This document shows, one piece after another, positions 35,394-43,763 of a stretch of DNA of 64,000 nucleotides. The notes below the pieces were generated by a model. That model was not told the DNA's origin, made no database searches, and saw only the letters and a program-made list of their open reading frames with translations. Position 1 is the stretch's first letter; every line of letters begins with the position of its first letter. A program made the position numbers and the translations under genes. Location: NCBI GenBank assembly GCA_004335735.1, contig QAXK01001881.1:42572-106571 (forward strand). Reading direction: 5' to 3'. The DNA comes from Chlorella sp. KRBP (Eukaryota > Chlorophyta > Trebouxiophyceae > Chlorellales > Chlorellaceae).

Positions 35394-35933
35394 CTAGTCG
35401 CCGGACCGGGTCGGGACGCCGTCGACGCAGCCGACCTTCAGCTCGACCTCGCCCTCCTCGCTCTCGCCCTCCCCCTCGGTGTCCTCGACGTCGGGAGCGC
35501 CGGTGCGGGCGAAGTGGATCTCGAGCTTGCGGGACTCCCGCTCGTCCTCGAAGCGCCAGCCGTCGCGGACGGTGATCGACTCGGCGCCGATCCGCGACCC
35601 GGTGCACGACGCGACGACCGTCCCGCCCTGTGTGGTGAACGACCGGGTGCGGGTCTGCGGCTCGGGCGGCGGGGTGGTCGGGTCCGTCGGCGCGCTCGTG
35701 TCGTCCGATGCCGGGGCCGACGGGGTGCCCGAGGGTGACGCGGGCGGCGAGGACACCGGCCGGCCGGCGCCGTCGGGTGCGTCGGCGACGGTGCGCAGCG
35801 CCGAGGCCTGGCCCACCTGGCTGCCGGCGCGGGAGACGACGACGAAGGCGAGCCCGCCGACGACGGCGACGACCGCGGCCCAGGCCACGACCATCCCGAC
35901 GACCGCACGACGTGGCGCCTGCACGCGGGTCAC
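35394..35933 (-). CDS. Membrane-anchored secreted protein, unknown function
   Basis: The 179-residue product has an N-terminal signal anchor (about 11-33), a Pro/Ser/Thr-rich linker (about 50-95) and a small domain with two cysteines (VASCTGSRIGAES and VELKVGCVDG) interrupted by an acidic run (VEDTEGEGESEEGEVE). The two Cys could form a disulphide outside the cell. The family is not recognised. Its start is 26 bp from the divergent response-regulator gene, so they may share control. Confidence 0.72.
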   Translation of the reverse strand: MTRVQAPRRAVVGMVVAWAAVVAVVGGLAFVVVSRAGSQVGQASALRTVADAPDGAGRPVSSPPASPSGTPSAPASDDTSAPTDPTTPPPEPQTRTRSFTTQGGTVVASCTGSRIGAESITVRDGWRFEDERESRKLEIHFARTGAPDVEDTEGEGESEEGEVELKVGCVDGVPTRSGD

Positions 35934-35959
35934 CCCTTCCCTGCTCTAGCGTGCCCACT

Positions 35960-36688
35960 GTGGCACACGTGCTCGTCATCGAGGACGACCCGGCGATCCG
36001 GTCCTCCCTCGTGCGTTCCCTCACCGATCGGGGGCACGCGGTGACCAGCGCCCGGACGGGGATGGACGGCCTCCAGCAGGCGATCGACGGCTCCCCCGAC
36101 CTCGTCCTGCTCGACCTCGGCCTCCCCGACCTCGACGGCCACAGCGTCCTCAGCATGCTCCGGGCCGTGCGGGACGTGCCGGTCATCGTCGTCACCGCCC
36201 GCGACGACGACCCGTCCGTCGTGCGGGCCCTCGACGCCGGCGCCGACGACTACGTCGTCAAGCCGTTCGGCACCGCCCAGCTCGAGGCCCGGATGCGGGC
36301 CGTGCTGCGCCGCACCGGGACCGACGGCACGAACGAGCCCCTCACCGTCGGCGAGCTCGTCGTCGACCCGGCCTCGCGCGAGGCCAGCCTGCGCGGGAGG
36401 CCGCTCGAGCTCTCCCGCCGCGAGTTCGACCTGCTCGCCCACCTGGCCCAGCACGTCGGCGAGGTCGTGACCAAGCGCGACCTGCTGGCCGAGGTGTGGA
36501 ACCAGCCGTACGGCGGCGGTGAGCGCACGGTCGACGTCCACCTGTCGTGGCTGCGCCGCAAGCTCGGCGAGAGCGCGGCTCATCCGGTGTACCTCCACAG
36601 CGTCCGGGGGGTCGGGGTCCGCCTCGTCGCGCCCCTCGGCCCACCGCTCGTCGCGCCACCGGACGACGACCCCGGCGCCGGCGGATGA
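35960..36688 (+). CDS. OmpR-family response regulator
   Basis: From GTG 35960 the product is 242 residues. The receiver domain has IEDD (acidic pocket), phospho-acceptor Asp52 (LLDLGLPDLDG) and Lys101 (VVKPFG). A winged-helix output domain (about 130-225) has LELSRREFDLLAHLAQH and TVDVHLSWLRRKLGE. It overlaps the kinase gene by four bases (ATGA). The likely target is the inverted repeat at 38,499-38,539 in front of the redox operon (inference from position). Confidence 0.94.
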   Translation: MAHVLVIEDDPAIRSSLVRSLTDRGHAVTSARTGMDGLQQAIDGSPDLVLLDLGLPDLDGHSVLSMLRAVRDVPVIVVTARDDDPSVVRALDAGADDYVVKPFGTAQLEARMRAVLRRTGTDGTNEPLTVGELVVDPASREASLRGRPLELSRREFDLLAHLAQHVGEVVTKRDLLAEVWNQPYGGGERTVDVHLSWLRRKLGESAAHPVYLHSVRGVGVRLVAPLGPPLVAPPDDDPGAGG

Positions 36689-37974
36689 CCCGACGCATCG
36701 CCTGGCTCGTGGCGGCGACCACCTCGGCCGTCGTCGTGGCCTTCGTCGTCCCGCTGTGCTTCCTCGTCGCCAACCTCGCCGCGGACCGGGCGACGACCCG
36801 GGCCCGTGACCAGGCGCAGAGCGTCGCCCGCTTCACCGCCACCCTCACCGACCGCGCGACCCTCGACCGCACCGTCGAGGACCTCTCCGCGCAGGGCCCG
36901 ACGGTCTCGGTCGTCGAGCCGGACGGCACGCTGCTCGGCGGCAGCCGTCCGCTCGATGCCCGGACCCTCGTCGCGGTCGAGCGGGCGCGCCGCGACAAGG
37001 AGGCCTTCACCGCCGGCCGCGACGGCGGGCTCGACGCGGTGGTGCCCGTCGCGACCCTCACCGGCATCGACGTCGTCGTGGCCAGCGTCACGACCGACGA
37101 GCTGCGCTCCGGCGTCCCGATGGCCTGGCTGACCATCGGCCTGCTGGGGCTCGGCCTGGTCGGGGCGTCGGTGGCCGCCGCCTGGAACCTCGGGCGCCGG
37201 GTGAGCATCCCGGTCACCGCCGTCGCCGAGGTCGCGCACCGCCTCCGCGAGGGTGACGCCACCGCGCGCGCCGTCCCCGGTGGGCCACCCGAGACCGCCG
37301 AGCTGGGGCGCGCGCTCAACGCGCTGGCCGACCGCATCCACGGGCTCGTCGAGGCCGAGCGCGAGACCGTCGCCGACCTCGGGCACCGCCTGCGCACGCC
37401 GGTGACCGCCCTGCGCCTCGACACCGAGCTCGTCGCGGACCCCGAGGTCGCCGAGCGGCTGCGCGAGCACGTCGACCACCTGCAGCGCAGCATCGACGAC
37501 GTCGTCCGCGAGGCGCGGCGCACCGTCGCCAGCGAGCTCCGGGTCGGCGTCGAGCCCTCGCCCGTCGCCGCGGCCCGGGTCGACTTCTGGCGGCCGCTCG
37601 CCGAGGACCAGGACCGCCGGCTGCGCTTCGAGGGCGACGACTCCGCCCCACCCGTCCGGCTGTCCGCCGACGACCTCGCCGAGCTGCTCGACACGGTGCT
37701 GGACAACGTCTTCGCCCACACCCCGGAGGGCGCGGACATCCTCGTGACGGTGGCGCGGGCCGCTGAGGGTGCGGTGCTCACCGTGGAGGACTCCGGGCCG
37801 GGGATGGTCCTGCCGTGGCGCGGTCGCGGGCACAGCGCGCGGGGGTCGACCGGCCTCGGGCTGGCCATCGTGCACCGGCTGGCCGAGCAGGCCGGGGGCG
37901 GGGTGGAGCTGGGGCGCTCGGACCTCGGAGGGCTCTGCGTCCGGGTGGCCCTGCCCACCGCGGACACTCCCTGA
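36685..37974 (+). CDS. Sensor histidine kinase
   Basis: The 429-residue product has two membrane helices (about 5-28 and 150-172) bracketing an extracytoplasmic sensor of about 120 residues, then a HAMP linker, a HisKA box with His234 (ADLGHRLRTPVTALRLD) and a GHKL ATPase domain (LDNVFAHTPEG, VEDSGPGM, STGLGLAIVHRLAEQ). It pairs with the overlapping response regulator. The signal is unknown; neighbouring genes suggest a redox, metal or envelope cue. Confidence 0.94.
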   Translation: MTRRIAWLVAATTSAVVVAFVVPLCFLVANLAADRATTRARDQAQSVARFTATLTDRATLDRTVEDLSAQGPTVSVVEPDGTLLGGSRPLDARTLVAVERARRDKEAFTAGRDGGLDAVVPVATLTGIDVVVASVTTDELRSGVPMAWLTIGLLGLGLVGASVAAAWNLGRRVSIPVTAVAEVAHRLREGDATARAVPGGPPETAELGRALNALADRIHGLVEAERETVADLGHRLRTPVTALRLDTELVADPEVAERLREHVDHLQRSIDDVVREARRTVASELRVGVEPSPVAAARVDFWRPLAEDQDRRLRFEGDDSAPPVRLSADDLAELLDTVLDNVFAHTPEGADILVTVARAAEGAVLTVEDSGPGMVLPWRGRGHSARGSTGLGLAIVHRLAEQAGGGVELGRSDLGGLCVRVALPTADTP

Positions 37975-38005
37975 CCGCACCGTCGTCGCGGCACGGTCGA
38001 GGAGG

Positions 38006-38416
38006 TCAGTCGTCCTCGTGGTCCTCGCCGTCCTCGTGGTCCTCGTCGCCGTGGTCCTCGTCCTCCTGGTCCTCGCCCTCGTCCTCACGGTCGTCGGCGA
38101 CGACCGGACCGGCCGTCGGCGCCGCGGGGCGTGAGGTGCGTCCGGAGCTCGACGACGTCCCCGTCGCCGGCCGGACCGTCGCCGGGAGCGTGACCGTGGG
38201 GCCGGGCCGGTGGGTGAGGCAGACGCCGTGCTCGAGCTTCGCCGGGGCGGTGCACCCGGCGAGCCTTGTCACGGTCGGGGTCGGGACGGGCGCGAAGGTC
38301 GGGGCGACCGGGACCCTCACCGACGACTGGTCGGCCGGCGCGGTCGCGGTGTAGACGCCGACCGCGAGCAGCCCACCGAGCAGGGTGCCGGTGGCGATGG
38401 TCGTCGAGAGGGACAC
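38006..38416 (-). CDS. Secreted/anchored protein with Asp/Glu/His-repeat tail
   Basis: GTG 38416 with GGAGG upstream gives 136 residues; the longer reading from 38,527 would run through the regulatory repeat. A signal anchor (about 6-26) is followed by a short region with two cysteines (LAGCTAPA and HGVCLTHRP) and a C-terminal 29-residue run made almost only of Asp, Glu and His, encoded by a simple repeat at about 38,009-38,100. An acidic/His tail may bind metal cations or calcium. It is divergent from the redox operon. Confidence 0.62.
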   Translation of the reverse strand: MSLSTTIATGTLLGGLLAVGVYTATAPADQSSVRVPVAPTFAPVPTPTVTRLAGCTAPAKLEHGVCLTHRPGPTVTLPATVRPATGTSSSSGRTSRPAAPTAGPVVADDREDEGEDQEDEDHGDEDHEDGEDHEDD

Positions 38417-38498
38417 GGGAGACCTCCAGGAGGGGTTCAGGGACCCCCATGGTCGTGGCGCGAGCGTCAAGGCCGGGTCGTCCCACCGATAAGGGTGG

Positions 38499-38539
38499 GT
38501 TAAGGGCCTCAGGTCCGGCCCGCGCATGACGAACCCTTA
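38499..38539. promoter_or_regulatory. Inverted repeat between divergent genes, likely regulator site
   Basis: GTTAAGGG (38499-38506) and CCCTTAAC (38532-38539) form perfect 8-bp arms 33 bp apart centre to centre; a partial copy, ATAAGGGT, is at 38,489-38,496. They sit between the acidic-tail gene and the redox operon. A response regulator dimer pair is a natural candidate binder. Confidence 0.65.
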
Positions 38540-38620
38540 ACACGACGATGACCCGCCCTTGCGGGACCGCTCGCCACGCTGGTGCGAACCAGCCCTGCCC
38601 CGCCCTCGAGGAGACCCCCG

Positions 38621-39082
38621 GTGAAACCCCTGCTCAGCCGAGGCCAGCGCGACCGCTCGCGCGTCCTCCTCACGGTGCTCAGCGGCGCGCTGGCGACCGC
38701 TGCGGTCGCGGCCACCGGTGCCGCGACCGCGGCCGCGGCCCACGAGACCGCGACGGCGAACGCGGCGAAGGCCCGGGCCAAGGCCCTCGAGGACGCACAG
38801 GCGGCCAAGGCCTACCACGACCAGCTCGTCGCCTGGGCGGCCGCGCACCCCGCCGTCGTCACCAAGGCCCGGAAGGCGAAGACGGTCGTCGGGCCCGAGG
38901 TCGTCGTCCGCGCCTCCGGCTCCGGGTCGGCCCGGGTCGGTGGCGGCTCGTCCTCGGGCGGCGGCTCCTCCTCCGGGGGCGGCTCCTCCTCCGGCGGTGG
39001 GTCCTCCTCGGGGGGCAGCCGGTCCGTGCCCGCTCCCGCTCCCCCGCCCCCTCCGCCGCCCCCGCCGAGCACCGGGTCATGA
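38621..39082 (+). CDS. Exported protein with (GGGSSS)n and poly-Pro tail
   Basis: GTG 38621, with GAGGAG seven bases upstream, gives 153 residues. A basic start and hydrophobic Ala-rich segment (about 10-35) act as signal or anchor, an alpha-helical Ala/Lys-rich part follows, and the end is four GGGSSS repeats and a run of prolines, encoded by an 18-bp tandem repeat at about 38,940-39,011. Such tails span cell wall or act as flexible tethers. It is first in the redox operon and overlaps apbE (ATGA). No FMN-binding domain is visible. Confidence 0.7.
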   Translation: MKPLLSRGQRDRSRVLLTVLSGALATAAVAATGAATAAAAHETATANAAKARAKALEDAQAAKAYHDQLVAWAAAHPAVVTKARKAKTVVGPEVVVRASGSGSARVGGGSSSGGGSSSGGGSSSGGGSSSGGSRSVPAPAPPPPPPPPPSTGS

Positions 39083-40050
39083 CGACCATGACCCTCCCCG
39101 AGGGAGCAGTGCTGCACCGGCACCACGGAGCGGCGTCGTGGCGGGCACTCGGCACCTACGTCGACGTCCGCACCACCCCGGAGTCCCTCCTGGACGTCGT
39201 CGAGCTCGTCGCCGAGGTCCTCGACGACGTCGACGTGACGTGCAGCCGGTTCCGACCCGACAGCGACCTGTCGATGGCCAACGCCCGTCCCGGCCACCCG
39301 GTCCTCGTCGACCCCGTGCTCGTCGGCGCCGTCCGGGTGGCCCTCGAGGCCGCGGCCGAGACCGGCGGCCTCGTCGACCCGACCCTCGGCACCGTCCTCA
39401 CCGCCGCCGGCTACGACCGCACCTACGCGCTCGTCCCGAGCGACGACCCTTCTCCCGCAGCCCTGCCCGTCACCCGTGGGTCGTGGCGGGACGTCGTCGT
39501 GGACGACTCGACCGTCTGCGTGCCCGTCGGCGCTGCCCTCGACCTCGGCGCGACCGGGAAGGCCTTCGCGGCCGACCTCGCCGCCCTCGCCGTGGTCGAG
39601 GAGCTCGGCGTCCCGGTGCTCGTCGGCGTCGGGGGCGACCTGCGCGTCGCCGGACCCGAGGACGATGCGGTCCCCGCCCAGGCCGTGCGGCTGGGCCACA
39701 GCCTCGCCGACCTCGACGCCGGCGGTGACTCGCTCACCGTCCGCGTCGGCGCCGGCGGCCTGGCCACGTCGAGCACCTCCGCCCGTCGGTGGCGGCGGGG
39801 TGGGCGGCAGTGGCACCACCTGCTCGACCCGCGCACCGGCGGACCGGCCCAGGGGCCCTGGCGCACCGTCACCGCCCTCGGGCACACCTCGGTCGCCGCG
39901 AACACCGCGTCGACCGCCGCCGTCGTGCTCGGGGCCGAGGCCCCGGGCTGGCTGACCGCACGCGGCGTCGCCGCCCGACTCGTCGGCCACGACGGACACG
40001 TCACGACGACCCCCGCATGGGTCGCCGCCGAGATCGAGGAGCCCTCGTGA
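39079..40050 (+). CDS. apbE: ApbE-type FAD:protein FMN transferase
   Basis: The 323-residue product has the ApbE pattern: SRFRPDSDLSMANARPG, GLVDPTLGTVLTAAGYDRT, LDLGATGKAFAADLAA (FAD/Mg site), GVGGDLRVAG and the C-terminal HHLLDPRTGGPA. ApbE attaches FMN covalently to Thr in a DgxT-type motif of target proteins. It has no signal peptide or lipobox, unlike exported ApbE. I find no FMN-binding-domain target in this operon, so the substrate is either elsewhere or absent. Starts overlap on both sides. Confidence 0.9.
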   Translation: MTTMTLPEGAVLHRHHGAASWRALGTYVDVRTTPESLLDVVELVAEVLDDVDVTCSRFRPDSDLSMANARPGHPVLVDPVLVGAVRVALEAAAETGGLVDPTLGTVLTAAGYDRTYALVPSDDPSPAALPVTRGSWRDVVVDDSTVCVPVGAALDLGATGKAFAADLAALAVVEELGVPVLVGVGGDLRVAGPEDDAVPAQAVRLGHSLADLDAGGDSLTVRVGAGGLATSSTSARRWRRGGRQWHHLLDPRTGGPAQGPWRTVTALGHTSVAANTASTAAVVLGAEAPGWLTARGVAARLVGHDGHVTTTPAWVAAEIEEPS

Positions 40051-40655
40051 CCTCCCCCCTGCTCTGGTACCTGGGCCGCGGGAGCGGCGTCGTCCTCGTC
40101 GCCGTCTTCACCCTGACCGTCGTGCTCGGGGTCCTCGCCACCGGCCGTGGCGTCAGCCGGTGGTGGCCGCGCTTCGTCACCCAGGGGCTGCACCGGGGGC
40201 TGTCGGCGGTGTCGGTGCTCCTCCTGCTGCTGCACGCCGTCGTGGCCGTCGTCGACGAGTACGTCGACATCCGCTGGTGGCAGGCCGTCGTCCCCGTCGG
40301 CTCCAGCTACGAGCCGCTGTGGCTCGGCCTCGGCACCCTCTCCCTCGACCTGACGGTCGTCGTCGTCGCGACCTCGCTGGCCCGCTCGCGGCTGCCGCAC
40401 CGGGTCTGGTTCCTCGTGCACCTCACGACGTACGCGGCGTGGGTCCTCGGGATCGTGCACGGCCTGAACATCGGCACCGACGCGAGCGCCCGCTGGTCGG
40501 TGGTCGTCACGGCCGTGTGCGCAGGGCTCGTCCTCGTCGCCGCGGTCTCCCGGCTCGTCGGAGTCCTCGTAGGGCGGCGCCGGACGGGTGGGCACGAGCG
40601 GCTGGAGCAGGCCCGCAGCGCCGACCGCGTCCTCCTCGAGAGGGGTTCCCGATGA
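40047..40655 (+). CDS. Ferric-reductase-like transmembrane haem protein
   Basis: GTG 40047 gives a 202-residue protein with about five helices. Histidines fall inside helices (GLHRGLSAVSVLLLLLHAVV, FLVHLTTYAAWVLGIVHGLN), the bis-His haem pattern of the ferric reductase-like/MsrQ superfamily. It could carry electrons through the membrane. It overlaps apbE and the NuoF-like gene by four bases, so expression is coupled. Confidence 0.86.
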   Translation: MTSPLLWYLGRGSGVVLVAVFTLTVVLGVLATGRGVSRWWPRFVTQGLHRGLSAVSVLLLLLHAVVAVVDEYVDIRWWQAVVPVGSSYEPLWLGLGTLSLDLTVVVVATSLARSRLPHRVWFLVHLTTYAAWVLGIVHGLNIGTDASARWSVVVTAVCAGLVLVAAVSRLVGVLVGRRRTGGHERLEQARSADRVLLERGSR

Positions 40656-41917
40656 GGACGATCTCACCGCCGGCGCGGGTCGAGGTGCGTCGTGGTCCAC
40701 TGCTCCTGTCCGGCGTCGACGACGGGCCCTCGCTGACGGCACACCGGGCCCGCTTCGGCGAGCTGCCGTCGGTGGACCTGGCCCACCTCGTCGAGCTCGT
40801 CGAGTCCGCGGCGGTCCGCGGCCGCGGTGGTGCGGGGTTCCCCCTCGCCCGCAAGATCCGGACCGTCGCCCGCGGCCGCGGACTGCGCCCCTCGCGGCGC
40901 CCGGTCGTCGTCGTCAACGCGGCCGAGGGCGAACCGGCCAGCGCCAAGGACGAGGCCCTGATGAGCGTCGCGCCGCACCTCGTCCTCGACGGCGCCGCCC
41001 TCGCCGCCCGGGCGCTCGGCGCGAAGCACGTCCACGTCGTCACCTCGCTCGACCGCCCGCTCGTCGGGCGCTCGGTGGCCGGCGCGGTCGCCGAGCGCGG
41101 CGCGGACGGGCTGCGCTGGAGCACCCACGAGGCCGAGGGACGGTTCGTCGCCGGCCAGGCCCGCGCGGTGCTCGAGCTGATGGACGGGCGGCCCGGGCTC
41201 CCCGTCACCGCCTGGGCCCCCGAGGCCGTCGACGGCCACCGCGGCCGCCCGACCCTCCTCGCCAACGCCGAGTCGTGGGCGCACCTCGGGGCCCTGGTCC
41301 ACGTGGGCAGCGCCTCCTACGCCCGGCTCGGCACCCCGGACGAGCCCGGCACCATGCTGCTCACCGTCACCCGGCCCCCGCACGGGGACGGACGCTTCGG
41401 CCTCGCCGGGGTCGTCGAGGTGGGCCACGGCGACCGCGCGAGCGACGTCCTCGACGCGACCGCCCTCGCCTCCCCGCTGCTCGTCGGCGGGTTCCACGGC
41501 ACCTGGGTCCACCCGACGCAGCTGCGCGACCTCGTGTGGTCCCAGCCCCACCTGCGCTCCCTCGGTGCCTCGCTCGGTGCCGGGGCGCTGGTCTCGCTCG
41601 CCGACGGGTCGTGCCCGGTGGCGCACACCGCGGAGTGGACCGAGTACCTGGCGGTCGAGTCCGCCGGTCGCTGCGGGCCCTGCCGCAACGGGCTCCCCGC
41701 CCTGGCCGACGAGGTGCGTGGGCTCGCCGAACGCGCCGACACCCGGCGGCGCATCGCCGAGCTGACCGGCCTCGTGACCGGTCGCGGCGCGTGCGCGCAC
41801 CCGGACGGCACGGCCCGGCTCGTCGGCTCGCTGCTCACCGCCCTGGCCGACCACGTCGAGGACCACCTCGACGGCTCCTGCGGCTGCCGCGCCGGCACCC
41901 GGGTGAGGGTCGCGTGA
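40652..41917 (+). CDS. NuoF-like NADH:acceptor flavoprotein
   Basis: The 421-residue product has RGRGGAGFPLARKI (FMN/NADH binding), VVNAAEGEPASAKD, LLANAESWAHL and a C-terminal 4Fe-4S site ESAGRCGPCRNGLPAL with GRGACAHPDG. It resembles complex I subunit F, but no other Nuo subunits are present, so it is probably the NAD(P)H entry point of a stand-alone chain to the ferredoxin and membrane haem protein next to it. Confidence 0.88.
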   Translation: MRTISPPARVEVRRGPLLLSGVDDGPSLTAHRARFGELPSVDLAHLVELVESAAVRGRGGAGFPLARKIRTVARGRGLRPSRRPVVVVNAAEGEPASAKDEALMSVAPHLVLDGAALAARALGAKHVHVVTSLDRPLVGRSVAGAVAERGADGLRWSTHEAEGRFVAGQARAVLELMDGRPGLPVTAWAPEAVDGHRGRPTLLANAESWAHLGALVHVGSASYARLGTPDEPGTMLLTVTRPPHGDGRFGLAGVVEVGHGDRASDVLDATALASPLLVGGFHGTWVHPTQLRDLVWSQPHLRSLGASLGAGALVSLADGSCPVAHTAEWTEYLAVESAGRCGPCRNGLPALADEVRGLAERADTRRRIAELTGLVTGRGACAHPDGTARLVGSLLTALADHVEDHLDGSCGCRAGTRVRVA

Positions 41918-42144
41918 GCGCCCCGACCGGCGCGGCCCCCGACGCCACCGGCACCGTCCTGCGCGTCGACTGGCCCGAGTGCCGAGCCCGCGGGCTCTGC
42001 GCCGAGCTGTTCCCGGAACGGATCGTCCTCGACGAGTGGGGCTACCCCGTCGTGCTCGGGGCGGTCCGCGAGGACGAGCTGGCGCTGGCCCGCGAGGCGG
42101 TCATCGCCTGCCCGCGCCGCGCGCTCCGGCTCGTGAGGGGCTGA
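41914..42144 (+). CDS. Small ferredoxin (three-Cys type)
   Basis: GTG 41914 overlaps the NuoF-like stop. The 76-residue product has RVDWPECRARGLCAELFPE and a late ACPRRAL, giving three cysteines plus the usual Pro, as in single-cluster 3Fe-4S ferredoxins; the second Cys of a standard 4Fe-4S motif is absent. It would pass electrons between the flavoprotein and the membrane haem protein. It is the last gene of the operon. Confidence 0.85.
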   Translation: MSAPTGAAPDATGTVLRVDWPECRARGLCAELFPERIVLDEWGYPVVLGAVREDELALAREAVIACPRRALRLVRG

Positions 42145-42169
42145 CGGCCCCGACGGCACCGCCCGGGGT

Positions 42170-43519
42170 TCACCAGGGCAGCGGGACGTCCAGGACGCGC
42201 GCGTCCTCGACGGGGACCCAGCCGTGCGCCTCGTCGCGCCGGTACGCCACGCGCGGGCCGTGCGCGGCGAGGTCGGTGACGGCCGCGAGCAGCCGGTCGA
42301 CGTGCCCGTCGGTGGTCGCCAGGCCCGCGCTGGCCCGGACGGCCGTCGCGTGCTCGGCCGCTCCCTCGCGCGACAGGAGGGCGTCGACGAGCAGGTGGGC
42401 GCAGAACTTGCCGGCCCGCACCCCGATGCCGTGCTCGGCGCTCAGGGCGGCGGCGACGAGGGCGCTGTCGAGGCCGTCGACGGTGAAGGCGACGACGGGG
42501 ACACGGTCGTGGTCGTCGCCGAACACCGAGTGCGTCCGCACCCCGGGGACGGCCCGCAGCCCCTCGACGAGGCGGGTCGTCAGGCGCTCCTCGTGCGCCG
42601 CGATGGCCCCGCGGTGCCGCCGGACGGCCGCGCAGGCGGCGGCCAGGGCCACGGCGCCGAGGACGTTGGGGCTACCTCCCTCGTGGCGGGCGGCGCCCGT
42701 GTTCCAGGTCGTACCGCGCTCGGAGACAGCGGCACTCGCCCCACCACCGGCGAGGTAGGGGTCGGCGGCGTCGAGCCAGTCGCGGCGGCCGACGAGCGCA
42801 CCGGAGCCGAACGGAGCGTGGAGCTTGTGGCCGGAGAAGGCCACCCAGTCCGCGTCGAGCGCGGCCAGGTCGACCCGCCGGTGGGCGACGAGCTGCGCGG
42901 CGTCGAGGAACACCCGCGCGCCGTACCGCCGGGCCACGCCGACCACCCGCTCGACCGGCCACAGCTCGCCGGTGACGTTGGAGGCGCCGGTCACGACGAC
43001 GAGCGGCGTGGGGCCGTCCGCCAGCCCGGAGAGCGTCGACTCGAGGCGCCCGAGGGCCTCGGCCGGGGAGGCCGGGACGGGCAGCCGGTGGGTGTCGGCC
43101 ACCGGCCACGGCAGCAGCGACGCGTGGTGCTCGGAGGCGAAGACGACGACGGGGGTGCCCTCGGGCAGGGCGCGGGCCAGGAGGTTCGTGGCGTCGGTCG
43201 TCGTGCGGGTGAGGACGACGAGGTCGTCCGCGCGGGCCCCGACGAAGCGGGCGACCTCCTCGCGGGCGGCCTCGTAGTGGGCGCTCGTGACCCGGCTGAG
43301 CCAGCCGGTCCCGCGGTGCACCGAGGAGTAGCCGCGGGTGGCCGTGTCGACCGCCCGGACGACCGACTCCAGGGCGGGGGTCGAGGCGGCGTGGTCGAGC
43401 TGGGCGTACTCGACGAGCTCGCCGGTGACGAGCGGCACGAGGTCGGGGCGGACCACGGCCGGCAGCCGGCGGGTCAGGGTGTGCGTGGTGGGCGTCGCGG
43501 ACGCGTGGTGGGTGGACAT
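42170..43519 (-). CDS. Class V aminotransferase / cysteine-desulfurase-like PLP enzyme
   Basis: From ATG 43519 the product is 449 residues. PLP motifs are TRTTTDATNLLARAL, TGASNVTGELWPV, FLDAAQLVAHRRVDL and the Schiff-base Lys in FSGHKLHAPFGSGAL; GAARHEGGSPNVLGA and a C-terminal KFCAHLLVD with Cys follow. This fits SufS/CsdA-like enzymes of the class V fold. Because a SAM-IV riboswitch precedes it, the enzyme likely belongs to sulphur-amino-acid metabolism. The exact reaction is uncertain. Confidence 0.88.
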   Translation of the reverse strand: MSTHHASATPTTHTLTRRLPAVVRPDLVPLVTGELVEYAQLDHAASTPALESVVRAVDTATRGYSSVHRGTGWLSRVTSAHYEAAREEVARFVGARADDLVVLTRTTTDATNLLARALPEGTPVVVFASEHHASLLPWPVADTHRLPVPASPAEALGRLESTLSGLADGPTPLVVVTGASNVTGELWPVERVVGVARRYGARVFLDAAQLVAHRRVDLAALDADWVAFSGHKLHAPFGSGALVGRRDWLDAADPYLAGGGASAAVSERGTTWNTGAARHEGGSPNVLGAVALAAACAAVRRHRGAIAAHEERLTTRLVEGLRAVPGVRTHSVFGDDHDRVPVVAFTVDGLDSALVAAALSAEHGIGVRAGKFCAHLLVDALLSREGAAEHATAVRASAGLATTDGHVDRLLAAVTDLAAHGPRVAYRRDEAHGWVPVEDARVLDVPLPW

Positions 43520-43561
43520 CGGTGCTCCCGGAGGGCCGGAGGACCCTCGGTGGCTGTCCCG

Positions 43562-43678
43562 GGATCCCGCGCTTGCCGACGCCGTTGCGACGCCGACCAG
43601 GTCGTCACCCGGGGCACCCCACCGCGGAGGAGGGTTGCCGGCCAGCGAGCCGGGGCTTGTCACTGGCACTCATGACCT
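43562..43678 (-). promoter_or_regulatory. SAM-IV riboswitch
   Basis: The minus strand carries the SAM-IV aptamer core in order: GGTCATGAGTGCCAG (P1 and P2 5' side), CAAGCCCCGGCT, GCTGGCCGGCAACCC, GGTGGGGTGCCCCGGGTGA and the P1 3' strand GACGACC (43599-43605), then GGCAAGCGCGGGATCC closing the pseudoknot side. P1 pairs AGGTC (43674-43678) with GACCT (43599-43603). The aptamer is 42 bases before the aminotransferase start. Between them CCTCC can pair with the GGGAG ribosome site, suggesting translational control when SAM is plentiful. Confidence 0.93.
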
Positions 43679-43763
43679 ACGCCGACGAGTGTGCCGGGCT
43701 CCCCCGCCGGGCGTCATCCGGGGTCCACGACCCGAGACGAACGGACGAGGACACCGGCGCCGC

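Noticed and set aside
40652..41917. Complex I subunit (true NuoF)
   Set aside because: No other nuo genes are present and the partners are a haem membrane protein and ferredoxin, so I describe it as NuoF-like only.
43605..43673. A 22-residue upstream ORF (begins MSASDKPRLAG) in front of the class V aminotransferase, possibly a Cys leader peptide
   Set aside because: Its sequence coincides with the conserved SAM-IV aptamer core, which explains the conservation; only one Cys codon and no terminator logic of an attenuator.
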